From assembly GCF_042453785.1 (NCBI RefSeq), contig NC_091668.1, positions 12,048,001-12,112,000 of the forward strand: a stretch of DNA of 64,000 nucleotides, read 5' to 3'. Position 1 is the first letter of the stretch, and each line of letters starts with the position of its first letter. A model generated the notes under the pieces. That model had not been told where the DNA came from and did no database searches. It saw only the letters and a list, made by a program, of their open reading frames with translations. Both the position numbers and the translations under genes were made by a program. This document shows positions 1-10,186 of this stretch, piece after piece. Source of the stretch: Malus domestica. Lineage: Eukaryota; Streptophyta; Magnoliopsida; Rosales; Rosaceae.

Positions 1-45
1 AATACTATACTTCCTACACTCCCTGGTTACTTTCATACAAAACAA

Positions 46-118
46 TGCAAGGAGCTTGTAGCTCAAAGCGGTTAAGAGCATTTACCCCGCATTCGGGATT
101 CTGGGTTCGAATTTCCCC
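46..118 (+). repeat. tRNA-like sequence (SINE head)
   Basis: The stretch carries a pol III A-box-like block (TAGCTCAAAGCGGTTAAGAGC region) and a B-box (GGTTCGAATTTCC). The D-stem GCTC/GAGC can form and the spacing is tRNA-like. The acceptor stem pairs only partly and no clean anticodon arm was found, so this is more likely a tRNA-derived SINE head or tRNA pseudogene than a functional tRNA. A closely similar A-box block occurs at 15563-15630 inside an intron of the G-gamma gene. Confidence 0.45.
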
Positions 119-832
119 TCCCAATATCACTTGTGTCAAAACTAATGATTGAAAGAAATAGCGGACTTTGACTCGGCCAAGTTGGCTACAACAACATGCG
201 CTCTCCCTCTTTTTACCAAAGTTCGGATCTCCCTCCCCGTAGTTTAAATTAATTAAGTGTAGATTATGGCTAGAATTAGAAAAGGGAAAAATTGAAGAGC
301 ATAAGAACCTGGTGTTGAAGATTGGAATAGCAGAGGATGGGAATGAGGCACAGCCATGCAGTACTCCTTCATGCCACTTGATTGTTTGTGTCATCATATA
401 CTCAGAAGAATAAAAGAAATTGTAGCAAAATTATTATTATTATTTTAATTTCTGTTTGGTTGACGAGAAAAAATGGAGAGAAAGCTCGCCAGTTTGTAAG
501 CTGGAAGAAGGAAGAGCTAAGCAGTGCATTCTTGTGTTGCGTTGAAAATTACGGAAATGCCACTGGAGTGCATGAGGCCATTCAGATTTCAGATAAGGTA
601 GGAGCAGTGGGAGTAGGATGATGAAAAGGAAAGCCATTGACAACTCAGCGCAAAATAATTCATACGCTACAGAACTTTACAATTTTGCTAGTGAAAAAAA
701 AATTGAAGTTTTACCGAAAATTAATTAACAATATGAAGAGTAGTTTAACTTCTTCTAAGTATTGTTCTAAAAATCTCAGCTAGCTCCACCTAGGCGTTAG
801 GTAGGTTGGCCACTGCTCTGATGATTCCCTAA

Positions 833-1135
833 GGTACCATTTGGTACATGGAATGGGATGGAACTGAGTGGGATGAGGCATTTCATCCCACGTTTGGTGC
901 GCCTAAAATGAGTGGAACGTGTTGTTCCATGGGACGAATTTTGAGTGAATTTTCGTTCCGCCTCACCCCCTGGAACTACTCGTTCCACATCCGTAGAACA
1001 CAAAATTATAACATCTCCGTCTCCTTCTTCCTCCTTGTTTCCATCCGAGAGCATCTTTGCTCCCTCTCCGTTCCGTCCCATCCCGTTCCGTCCCATTATG
1101 TTCCGTCCCGTCTTGTCTGCATACCAAACGATACC
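833..1135. mobile_element. Tourist/PIF-Harbinger-like MITE with TAA target duplication
   Basis: The 303-bp element has terminal inverted repeats: GGTACCATTTGGTAC at the left and the complement of GGTATCGTTTGGTATG at the right. It is flanked on both sides by TAA (830-832 and 1136-1138), the duplication typical of PIF/Harbinger. The interior holds GTTCCGTCCC-type repeats. Short open frames inside it are not convincing genes. Confidence 0.75.
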
Positions 1136-1743
1136 TAAGTATTAGGTGGCTTGTAGAATTTGGTCCCTCACTGATGTAGGTCTCACATATTATTCACCAT
1201 TTTGCAATCTTCTCGTTAGTTATATCAATGTATGAATAGTGGTGTTAGGTCAATTAACTAAAACAATATGCCTGCTCTCTTGCACCTATGTTCGAATATT
1301 CCTTTTTTAAGTTAAAATAATTTAGAAAGTCAATGGATCGCTATTTCTTGGGCATTCACTTAATTAACACGATGAGAACTCCTTTTTTTTCGGAGTTTTA
1401 ATGAAAAGGGTCTGGCACTGTTTATTCTTAATCAAAAGGACATTTTGTGTATAAAAAGTGTATAATGGATCAGGCTCTTTTCTTTATTTACTCTTATGCC
1501 ATTACAGCGGGGTCCACAATAATGTTGACATTTCTGTCTGGGAATACATTATTTTACATTATGCTATTAAACTTATGCTAATTTACAGCCAGCTCTTCAT
1601 GTTTCCATCATGTTGTCGATGTTATGTAGCTCTTCTTCTGTCAAATTATTCCAGTACTATTCATCACCTTCTACTAGCTCTGCATCTCTTTCTCTATCTT
1701 CTTTCACCTTGTAGTACATTTCTACTGTTTCTTCTTTGAAATT

Positions 1744-2542
1744 TTAAGGCTTCCAATAAGGCTGATAACTGATTCTTAACTTGCTGTAAATATACATCTC
1801 TTCTTCCTCTGCTACTAATATCATATCATACCTAAAGTCTTCAAACTCATCTAAGGCAAACATTTGGATCCCTCTAAATTTTAAAATATCTTTGTATGAA
1901 GGAGCCTATGTGAGGAGATAGGGAATAGTCTAAAAGACTCTTCACTAATCATGGTTATATGACTAGTTTTCTCCTTATGCATATGTACATACCAATATGG
2001 AGGACTACTAATAAAGCTTATGCAAATTTCTTTCCACCTTTCCAGATAATCTTCTGCTACTTTTATAAGTTTTTCAGGAAATGATTCTACTTGAGAAATA
2101 CGGTTAATGAATATTTTATCAAGATAACCAAACTCTAATAGTAAGGCAGGGGTAACTTCTATCACATTATACTTTTTCTGATGCTCATAACTAAAATGTC
2201 ATGGTTTAAAACTCTCATGTTAATCCTAACCACAGCTATGCTAACCTCTAGTTTACAAATACAATTCTCTGTACTATCACAAAGATATGGTAGATACATC
2301 TTTGTAATAATATTCATCCCTGATTTTGGATCAAAGATGGACTGATACAAGGCACATTGTAATTGTAATTGTAATTCTTTCATTGACTGTGATGCTCTGC
2401 TCAGGATCTCATTTTGCATATCTGTTGGCATTATTCTTAATTTTTCTTTTGAAATTTCTTCTGATAAAATATCATCTAATATTAATTCTAAATATATATT
2501 CCTAAGAAAACTTTCATATTTTTCTTTTTTTGTATTTGTCAC
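1744..2542 (-). pseudogene. Pararetroviral second ORF, C-terminal part
   Basis: Several overlapping minus-strand frames (2542-2162, 2165-1881, and a continuation to a TAA at 1744-1746) read as one protein broken by frameshifts. The translation is rich in Glu, Lys, Ile and Leu. It lies directly downstream of the RNase H and coiled-coil segments, where florendoviruses carry an ORF of unknown function. No known domain was recognised. The assignment rests on position and on the continuous coding character. Confidence 0.5.
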
Positions 2543-2639
2543 TCAGATGCTGATGCTGCTCATTATTTTAATGCTGCTCCATTTCAAAGTCTTCTTCTAA
2601 GAGCTTAATCTTAATCTCTTCTATGGGCTCATTAGCCTA

Positions 2640-3206
2640 TTATTCTATGGGTTCAATAATCTCTTTTCCTTTATTCTTATGCTGATCAATTTCTAAACCT
2701 ATCTTCAATTCTCTTTTTAGGGTGTCACTTGCCTTCTGCTGCATTCTAAGAGCTTGGAGTTCTTGGTTCATTTTGGTAAACTTACTAAATAAAGACTTGT
2801 GTTCTCTAGAGATGACTTGAATGTTGTACTCAAGAGAATGAATATGATGCTGGCTTTGATGGAAATTAAAACTAAAACTATCAAACTCTTGTTCCAAGGC
2901 TCTAATTAATTTTTCATGACCTAACCTCATGTTTGGCTACTTGATTTGGATATTCCAAAAATTATCTAAGAGAACATGTTGCCTATCAAAAAGTCCTGGT
3001 ACTCTTGGCCTATATCTCAGAGTTGGATTTCTGATTCCTTCAACAATATTGCCATTAAAATTGAAAGTGGGTGCTGGTGGTGATGTTGGTCTGCTTATGC
3101 TATTTTGAAATCCACTGAATGGTGGAGGTTGATGGTGCATCATTATGCTATTGAAAAAAAGTTCTTCTGCCTTGTGGCCTTGTGCTATTTGCTGATGATG
3201 GTCCAT
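2640..3206 (-). pseudogene. Pararetroviral second ORF, N-terminal and coiled-coil part
   Basis: Two frames abut. 3206-2937 begins MDHHQQIAQGHK and is His/Pro-rich. 2930-2640 is a 96-residue segment with heptad-like Leu/Ile spacing, probably a coiled coil. They follow the RNase H end by about 125 bases. The arrangement fits the accessory ORF of a florendovirus-type genome. Function is unknown even in the living relatives. A frame change between the two blocks shows decay. Confidence 0.5.
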
Positions 3207-3330
3207 GATATTCCATACATGTTCAACAAATTAATCTTGATAAGATATCGACTAATGTATTGTCATTACCTTTTATATGTTCAAAAATTGGTTTAAAACC
3301 ATTTCCTGTAATTGAATCAACAAAATTAAC

Positions 3331-4500
3331 TCATCTTCGGGTTGCCTGTTTATTAGCATGTATCTTATTATAATGAGAAACTATGTTTTGACAATCTGTT
3401 CTAATCGTAAATACTTCATTATGTAAAAATAAATAAAATGCTTCAAGTGAATTAATTATCCCTAAAATTTCTAAATCTGTTGATGGTAATCTTGACTGTA
3501 CATCACTAAATTTTCCTGATGAATATCTACAAACTTGTTCATCAGATTTTGGTGACTCCTTATGCTTTTTCTGGTATAATATATCTGCACATCCTAATGA
3601 TGAAGCATCTGTTTCAACTATTTTGTAACTATCATCTAATGGTAAGGTTAATGGCTTAAGTTTAGTAATTTCTTCCTTTATATTTTGTACTAATTTTATA
3701 TCTTCACTATTAAAATATTTTTGTCCTGTTTTGCTAGTTTTACTATGTAATACTGTTATTTTCCTTCCTAAATCAGGGATAAAATTTCTTACATAATTTA
3801 ACAATCCTAAAAATACTTGTAATTGTTTTTTGTCTTCTAACTTATCTAGAAATTCTAAGACCTTTTTACCTATATAATCTTGTAATTGTATTGTACCTGA
3901 CTTGATATACATTCTTAAAAATTATATATCTTGTTTTTCTAATGCTATTTTATTTTTGCTAATCACAATTCCATTATAATAAATTCTTGTAAAACTATCT
4001 TTAAATGTTTCATATGTTCATTTCTATTTTTACTATGTACTAAGCTATCGTCTACATAAACAATACAAAAATTATCATATTTCTTGAAAATTTGGTCCAT
4101 CTTTCTTTGAAAGATCGATGGAGTATTTTTAAGTCTAAATGGTATAACAAGCCACTCATAATGTTCTTCTGGACAAGTAAAAGTTGTCCACTCAATTGAT
4201 TCTTCTGCTAATCGTATTTGCCAAAAACCTGATTTACAATCAAATTTACTAAAATATTTACTCTCTTGAATTTTATTTATAAGCTCATCCTCATTTGGTA
4301 ACTTATAACTATCTTCATATGTATTATCATTTAATCTCTTGTAATTATAAACTATTCTAGTCTTACCTCTCTTTAGTTCTGAATGTTTTCTTACAATAAA
4401 TGCTGCTGATCGATGTCTAGACTTAGAGGGTCTAATTACTTTTAAATTTAAACTTTTATTTGTTGCTCAAACTCTTGTTTATCTATTAAACTACAAGGCA
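3331..4500 (-). pseudogene. Pararetroviral reverse transcriptase and RNase H, broken
   Basis: The reverse transcriptase active-site motif YVDD is encoded at 4047-4058 on the minus strand. The RNase H part is open at 3912-3331 and contains the ETDAS motif (first catalytic Asp) and a DLEILG block. The RT part is split over more than one frame. In the family this enzyme copies pregenomic RNA into DNA. The frame breaks mean no full-length polymerase can be made. Confidence 0.8.
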
Positions 4501-4742
4501 TATCAGCCGTCTTAATGGTTAAATATGGGTTAATTATATCTCATTTTGCTAGTATTTTATTTTTACTCTAATGTAACTGTGGGTCTTCACCTATAATTCT
4601 AGTTTGTTCTACTAATTGTAATAATTCTTCTAAACGCCTTGGTTTACTTAATTGTAATATTTATATATGGTTTCCTTCTTTTAAAATTGGATATTCATGT
4701 TCAAATATGTCTTCATCAAACTCTTTTACGTTATTATGCTCA

Positions 4743-5084
4743 TCATTTTCTTTTGTATGCTTCTACAACATTACTTTGGTCAGTTATTATAATGCCTCTT
4801 TTGAAAAATGTTATGTTAGGGTTCATAAATAAAAAACCTTGTAAATTTTTCAAAAAGTTTAAACCTAAAATGAATGGATATGATCCTACTGGTGAAACAA
4901 ATGTTAATGGTAAATTAAATTGTTGTTTTTCTACTTTAATAAACTCATTATTTATACAATGTGTTAAGTAAACTGATCTATCATCAAATTGTGTTATTCT
5001 CACTAGTTTTGCTAATTTTTGTCTATATTTTTCTGGTAGTAACTCTTCTCTTATGACACTCTTTGTACTCCTTGTATCTATCAT
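4743..5084 (-). pseudogene. Pararetroviral aspartic protease, probably inactive
   Basis: The 113-codon frame contains a retropepsin-like start, IDTRSTKSVI, where the family has D-[TS]-G at the catalytic loop. Here the Gly is replaced by Arg. A second hallmark, an ILGLNFL block near the C-terminus, is kept. It sits between the zinc knuckle and the reverse transcriptase, as in Caulimoviridae polyproteins. The changed catalytic loop suggests loss of activity. Confidence 0.7.
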
Positions 5085-5292
5085 AGCTGTTGTTTGTATC
5101 TTATGTTTTTTTGCTAATTCTATTTCACAATTTATGGTAATAAAAGAATTATTTTTTGGTTTTTTTATACTATGAACAATATTTCCTAATATTTCAGTAT
5201 TTTCTTGTGATTCTACTGAATTAACTTCTAATAACCTATTACTATAACACTTTTCACACTTTTTCTGGCCAACCTAAATTAATGTATTTATA

Positions 5293-6798
5293 TTATTCTT
5301 CATGTTGCCCTTCTATGAATGCACACATATACTCTTCTAGATCACTATTTGTGCTACTTGAATCTTCCGAGTTTGAATCTATCATGTTAATACTCTCTAT
5401 ACTCTCTATACTATAAATACTCTCATTATCACTTAAATCATCTAAATTGTATATTGACTGAATATCCTCATCTTCTTCTAACTTAAACAACTTCATCAAA
5501 TGTATTTTTTATTTCGACTGTTTACCTTATTTTGGACATTTAGGTCTAATATGTCCAGCTTCTCCACATGAATAATATTTACAACTACTCTTATCTTTTG
5601 GTGTTTTATATTTTCTAATCCAAGGTTTGCCACTTCTTTTTCTAAATTGTTTTGGAATATATTTTCTCTTCCTATATGTTCTTGAAGGTCTTATACAGAA
5701 ATTCTTATGTTGTTTGTAGAGTTTATACAACTTATATTTCTTTTTGTATATTTTCTTATGCTTATTTTTCTTATGGCAACCATACTGTTGTGGTAAATCT
5801 ATATTTTTACAACTCATGTAAAATTGTTTTCTAATTTGTCTCTTTGCTTTTATTTGACTACACTCTTGTCTAAGTATATCATATACATGTTGAATTCTAG
5901 GTCCTATTGCAATATCATTCTTCTTTGGATGCTTTTGCCATTCATTCCAAATTTTTTCACCTATTGGTCCTTTTATTTTTGTCATATAAGTATCTAATAA
6001 ATTAATATTACTAATTCTAATTGTTCTAAATTTCTAATTGCTCTTATTTGTTCTTGTTCGCTTCTGCCATCAATTCTAACCTATTATGGTCTAAAAACTC
6101 TTGTTTAATCAAAGTAACAAAATCATCAATATTAAAATGTGTTTTAGCTGCCTGATGCTGTTCTGGATTTGGGACTTTCCATGACTGGAACTAAAAAAAA
6201 ACTAAACCATCCAAAGTATGCTCAAAGTAATCTAACATATTTTGTGAATTACTAAAATCTAACATTAATGCTGCATGTACGCAGCCTTTTTCCCATCTCT
6301 CAATCGTTCTTTCCTAATCTTGTGGATCTACATTATCTAAATTTAATATAATATATTACCAGCTGTATTAATTTGTTCTAACCCTCTCAAATATGGAATC
6401 CTATTTTTTCTAGGTTTTATCATACTTTCTTCTATATAATCTACTTTTGCTTTTTCATTATATTGTTCATTTGTTGGTCTAAAAAATTGTTAATTAGTTC
6501 TACTTGCGTGTTCTGGATTTTCTACTCCTGATGTACTACTTTCTTCTGCTGGATTACATTCTGCTTTCAATTTTAATAAATTATTATATTATTTTGATCC
6601 TAAAATATGTTCTACACCTAATTCTAAGATTAATTTTTTAATCTCTTCGTCTAAAATTCTATGTAGTCCTAAATCATATGTCTTATATTTTTCCAAATAT
6701 AGTTCTTTATCTAAATGATCAATATCTTCTATAAGCTTATCTACAAAATGATTAAAGTTTTGCTCAACTAAATTAATATCTAAATTATCAAAAGCCAT
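5293..6798 (-). pseudogene. Pararetroviral coat protein region with CCHC zinc knuckle
   Basis: The frame at 5985-5527 is very Lys/Arg-rich and ends in a zinc knuckle (CKYYSCGEAGHIRPKCPK, pattern C-x4-C-x4-H-x4-C with a shifted first Cys), typical of a caulimovirid nucleocapsid C-terminus. Upstream, 6798-6589 is a short acidic frame. Downstream, 5499-5293 is an acidic Ser/Asp/Glu-rich linker. The coat protein core between 6000 and 6589 is fragmented by stops. Confidence 0.7.
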
Positions 6799-6859
6799 AT
6801 GTATACTCTCATTTTCGATTTCACTTTCATCTTCTTCTATTTTTTTTATAGTTGCTAAT

Positions 6860-7640
6860 AATTACTAAACCTAATTGTTGCTTGACCTATACTAGTTTCA
6901 TATATTTGTACTTTATCTAGTTGTCTATTTGTTGCTACTTGTAAATTAGGAAATGTCCACTAAGTTCTTTTTAAAAAGCTATTATCTACGGGTTTTGCTT
7001 CTATCATATTTACATGTTTACTATCAAATGTTTGAACTAAATTTTGAAACTCTAAATTAAACTTATGATAATATCTATCAGACACTTTACCTATATACAT
7101 TAAGCTAATACACAAATTTTTATACTCTCATTTCATATTATAATTTTTTGTTCTTATGCTCACTTTAATATATTTACTAAATTCATTAATCGTCATAACA
7201 TAATTTGGAATACAACATATGACTGCTAAGTTTGAACTTAAGTCTACTTCAGCTGTTGCTATTGCTGCTTGTTGGTGATTATCCCATCTATCATCATATA
7301 TGTATACTAATACTTTTGTGTCTACTTGTGCTCTGGTTAATCCTGCTATTCCAATTAATATTGTTCCTATATGAATCTGACTAAAATGTGATTTTCTCAA
7401 ATGAGTAACTGCTTCTTTACTAATTAGATTAAGTGTGACTTCTTTATCAATACAGTTAACTTCATGTTGACTGATGCTATTACAATTCTACTTATGTTTT
7501 CAAATAAACCTAATTGATACAAGTTATATTTATTTTTCTGTGTTCTCTCAAAACCTCTTCTAATAAATTCTTGTGCTTCTTCTTCATTTGGATAGATATT
7601 TTCAGCTCTAACTACTTTTTTTCCTTCTTTTCCTAAAGAG
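6860..7640 (-). pseudogene. Pararetroviral movement protein (30K superfamily), broken
   Basis: The best preserved part is open at 7400-7128. It reads as a 30K-type movement protein core, with a hydrophobic GTILIGIAGLTR segment and a VYIYDDRW block followed by an EVDLSSNL block. Related coding continues upstream toward 7640 and downstream toward 6860 in other frames. Movement proteins widen plasmodesmata for cell-to-cell spread. Its presence separates this element from retrotransposons. In-frame stops are present. Confidence 0.75.
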
Positions 7641-7899
7641 TTCCATTTTCTATTATCAAAAGGATTTAGCTTAGGTCTTCTGATATGATTATTTGCACTT
7701 AAAGTTAAATTTTCTAATTTATCTAGTAAAGATGGTGGAAGTGATGAAGATGTGTTATGTAAAACTTGGTTTATTTCTGCTATTTGTTCTTCAACTTGAT
7801 TTAATTTTTCAACTAAACTTAAGACTAATTGAATAATTAAATTATTTGCCTAATGGGAATATTACTACTGGATACTTGTGTTGAAAAATCTGTTAAACC

Positions 7900-8778
7900 T
7901 ACTGGTTCTTTATCTAACTTACTAATTTCTTTCAAAACTTGGATATATTTTCTGCTAGTTCTAGAATCGGTCATTAAACTAATAATTTATGTATTTTATT
8001 ATGCAACTTATCTATTTATTCACTCAACTCTTTTTTCACTAATTGAATTTTTTGAATTTCTAATTTTAACTGCTCAACTATTTCTAGTAATCTAAGTTCT
8101 ACTTGCTTCGGCTCACTATTTATGAGATCAACAAACTCTTTTATCTCTTTTTTGCTAGGAAACCTTTGAATATTTTTATTATTATCTTCTAACTGAGATG
8201 TAATATAATCTAAATTTTGTCTAATTATTTTTATGGAATTTTTCTGAACATGCTCTAACAACTGGTTTAACAATATGTTTATTATTTTCTAATTTTATAT
8301 TTTCTACTTGACTAATAATAAGATTTACAATACTATTGACTTGTGAATTTTCTTCACTATGCAAAATATGATTATGCTTTTTCAACAGAAAATAACAAAC
8401 TAAACTATTTTGGTCTAAGGTTATTTTTCTTTTTTGAGGTTCACTAATTTCTAAATTAAGATAATCTATCATAAACTATAGTCTACCTTTTTCTAAAGTT
8501 ACTGCTAACTGGTTTCTTAGAAACTCTCTTTCTTCTCTAAAGGTCTCTAAAACTTGATCTGTTGCTCTTTTTACTTCTATGTTATTATATTTATGAATAA
8601 ATGAAGGATGTTCAAGATAACCAAGATAAAACTTTTGCTTCTTCAAAGTCTTGCTTATTCTTTTGGATATATATGTTAATCTTCTCTTTATGCTATTTAT
8701 AGTTGAGTGTATGGGACAATATATATCTGGTGATTGTGGTTGACAAGGTCTACAAGGACAATAATATCTGTTGTTCAT
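7900..8778 (-). pseudogene. N-terminal region of the pararetroviral polyprotein, fragmented
   Basis: Three consecutive minus frames (8778-8476, 8472-8221, 8273-8016) run from just after the primer site. The first starts MNNRYYCPCRPC with a Cys cluster and then a basic helix. The others are Lys/Glu/Leu-rich and probably coiled coil. No named domain was recognised. They lie between the leader and the movement protein and are likely the broken N-terminus of the large ORF. Confidence 0.5.
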
Positions 8779-8872
8779 ACAAAATAAACAAGTGTGATAT
8801 CAGTTGTATCAATGACTTCCGTCCTCAATGTACTTTACTATTATAATTATACTATTAAAATGCTAAACTTGA

Positions 8873-8885
8873 CTCTGATACCAAA
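8873..8885 (-). other. Primer binding site for initiator tRNA-Met (pararetrovirus)
   Basis: The minus strand reads TGGTATCAGAGTC, matching the initiator tRNA-Met complement TGGTATCAGAGC up to the last positions. It lies about 100 bases upstream of the first viral reading frame, as expected for minus-strand DNA priming in Caulimoviridae. Confidence 0.8.
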
Positions 8886-9255
8886 TTCGCATAGCAAGAC
8901 GCAGTTAAATAGTCAGATGACCATTATAACAACTAGACATAGAACCTTGCACATGGAACTCGACATGTTTCAGCATGACGGCCACTCACAGTACAAGTAT
9001 AAGGCCTTAACGGCTGAACTTAAATGTACGAAAAACTCAGAGGTACTCTGGTTAATGTCTAGTTATTTGTATGGCAAACATTCAACTATAACAGAGTGCT
9101 CGAGCAAAGATGATCATCAGTTTAGCAGGTTAATAATATAACTATAATAGTGTTTTCCTGTTTTTGACTAAAAGTCTAATTAAACAAACACCCTAAAGAA
9201 AGAAAAAAAAGCTTACTTAAGACTTAGAGATTGTTTGAATATGTACACTTGAACT

Positions 9256-9563
9256 TTTATTTATATATAGAATGTTTACAAAAAGAAGTGTTTACAAAGG
9301 ATGCTAGGAAGGTTTTGGATGCTTGAGTGTATGAGGATTGAAGGATGGTGTGTGTATGGTGTGTCTCTGCTATGTTGAGGTGTTGCGAGATGTTGAGCTA
9401 GAGGTGTATTCTGTATGGGAGGAAAAGCTCCATTATATACAAAATCAAATTCCTAAACGACAAACAACTTTTTGAATAGTGCACTGTTTCTGAAATTGTT
9501 GATACTGTTTTTGCATCTGCCACACTGTTTCTGAAATTGCTGATACTATTTCTACATCTGCCA
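9256..9563 (-). promoter_or_regulatory. Candidate pararetroviral promoter, enhancer repeats and poly(A) signal
   Basis: On the minus strand a TATA box (GTATATAATG) lies at 9431-9440. An AATAAA signal lies at 9256-9261, some 150 bases into the presumed transcript, the spacing pararetroviruses use for terminally redundant RNA. Upstream of the TATA box are two direct copies of a 41-bp block (9482-9522 and 9523-9563, starting CACTGTTTCTGAAATTG). The transcription start is inferred, not shown. Confidence 0.5.
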
Positions 9564-10186
9564 AACTTGTCTTTTCCTTTTGCTTTTTAATGAAGGCCAT
9601 GTGAATTCACGTGAAACTTTCTGCATACTGTCCTAGCTACTGCATGTTTTGTCTCCTTATTCAATTGTGTCTCAAGGCTTTCAAGGGTAACCTTGGTATT
9701 TTCAAAATTGAATGTCCTTATGGTTAAACGAAACTTTTTTAGGATGTTTTGGATAGTTTTCCCTTTTTTTTTTCCTTAATTCAACGAGACATCAAACTAA
9801 CGTTCATGAAATTTAAACTAAGGAAATCTCCTCAAATGTCCATTGGAAATGTTGCTAGATCAAATACTGAGAATCCATTAACCAGGAAGCGCTTTGCCAA
9901 CTCCGCGAAAAGGTAACTTCCCTGAGAAATTATGTAAATAACCACGAGGAGACTTCGTGGCCGGAGATTCAAATGCAACAAATCAAATGAACTATCAAGG
10001 CCTTCAGATATATCATATTTGTGGAATGTTACGTTTCATAACAGCAACAATTGTAATTTGTATGTCAGCTCTAAGCTTCAACTTAAATAAAACGTGAATC
10101 AAAACATGGAAAAACACCAATGACGCCGATACATATGGGGAAACACTTGTACACGTCTAATCTAATCTCCAGCTGTTATCAAAGGA
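9564..10186. other. Spacer between the viral element and the RsmH gene
   Basis: No coding region or clear repeat was recognised. The part next to 10187 should contain the 3' UTR of the minus-strand methyltransferase gene. Confidence 0.4.

Larger units (their letters stand above)
1744..9563 (-). mobile_element. Endogenous pararetrovirus (Caulimoviridae, florendovirus-like), degenerate
   Basis: On the minus strand, reading from right to left, the element shows a candidate promoter, a leader, an initiator tRNA-Met primer site, a movement protein, a coat protein with a CCHC knuckle, an aspartic protease, reverse transcriptase, RNase H and a second coding region. No integrase and no long terminal repeats are visible, which excludes an ordinary LTR retrotransposon. 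The order MP-CP-AP-RT-RH followed by a separate coiled-coil frame matches florendoviruses, which are widespread in flowering-plant genomes; petuviruses are the alternative. Stops and frameshifts break almost every domain, so it is an inactive fossil. Base composition is strongly AT-rich compared with the host genes. The exact integration ends were not resolved. Confidence 0.85.

Noticed and set aside
46..118. Functional tRNA gene
   Set aside because: The A and B boxes are good, but the acceptor stem pairs poorly and no anticodon arm is clear. Treated as a SINE head.
8794..9141. 115-codon plus-strand frame over the viral leader
   Set aside because: It runs antisense across the primer site and leader of the pararetrovirus and has no similarity to known proteins. 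A chance frame.
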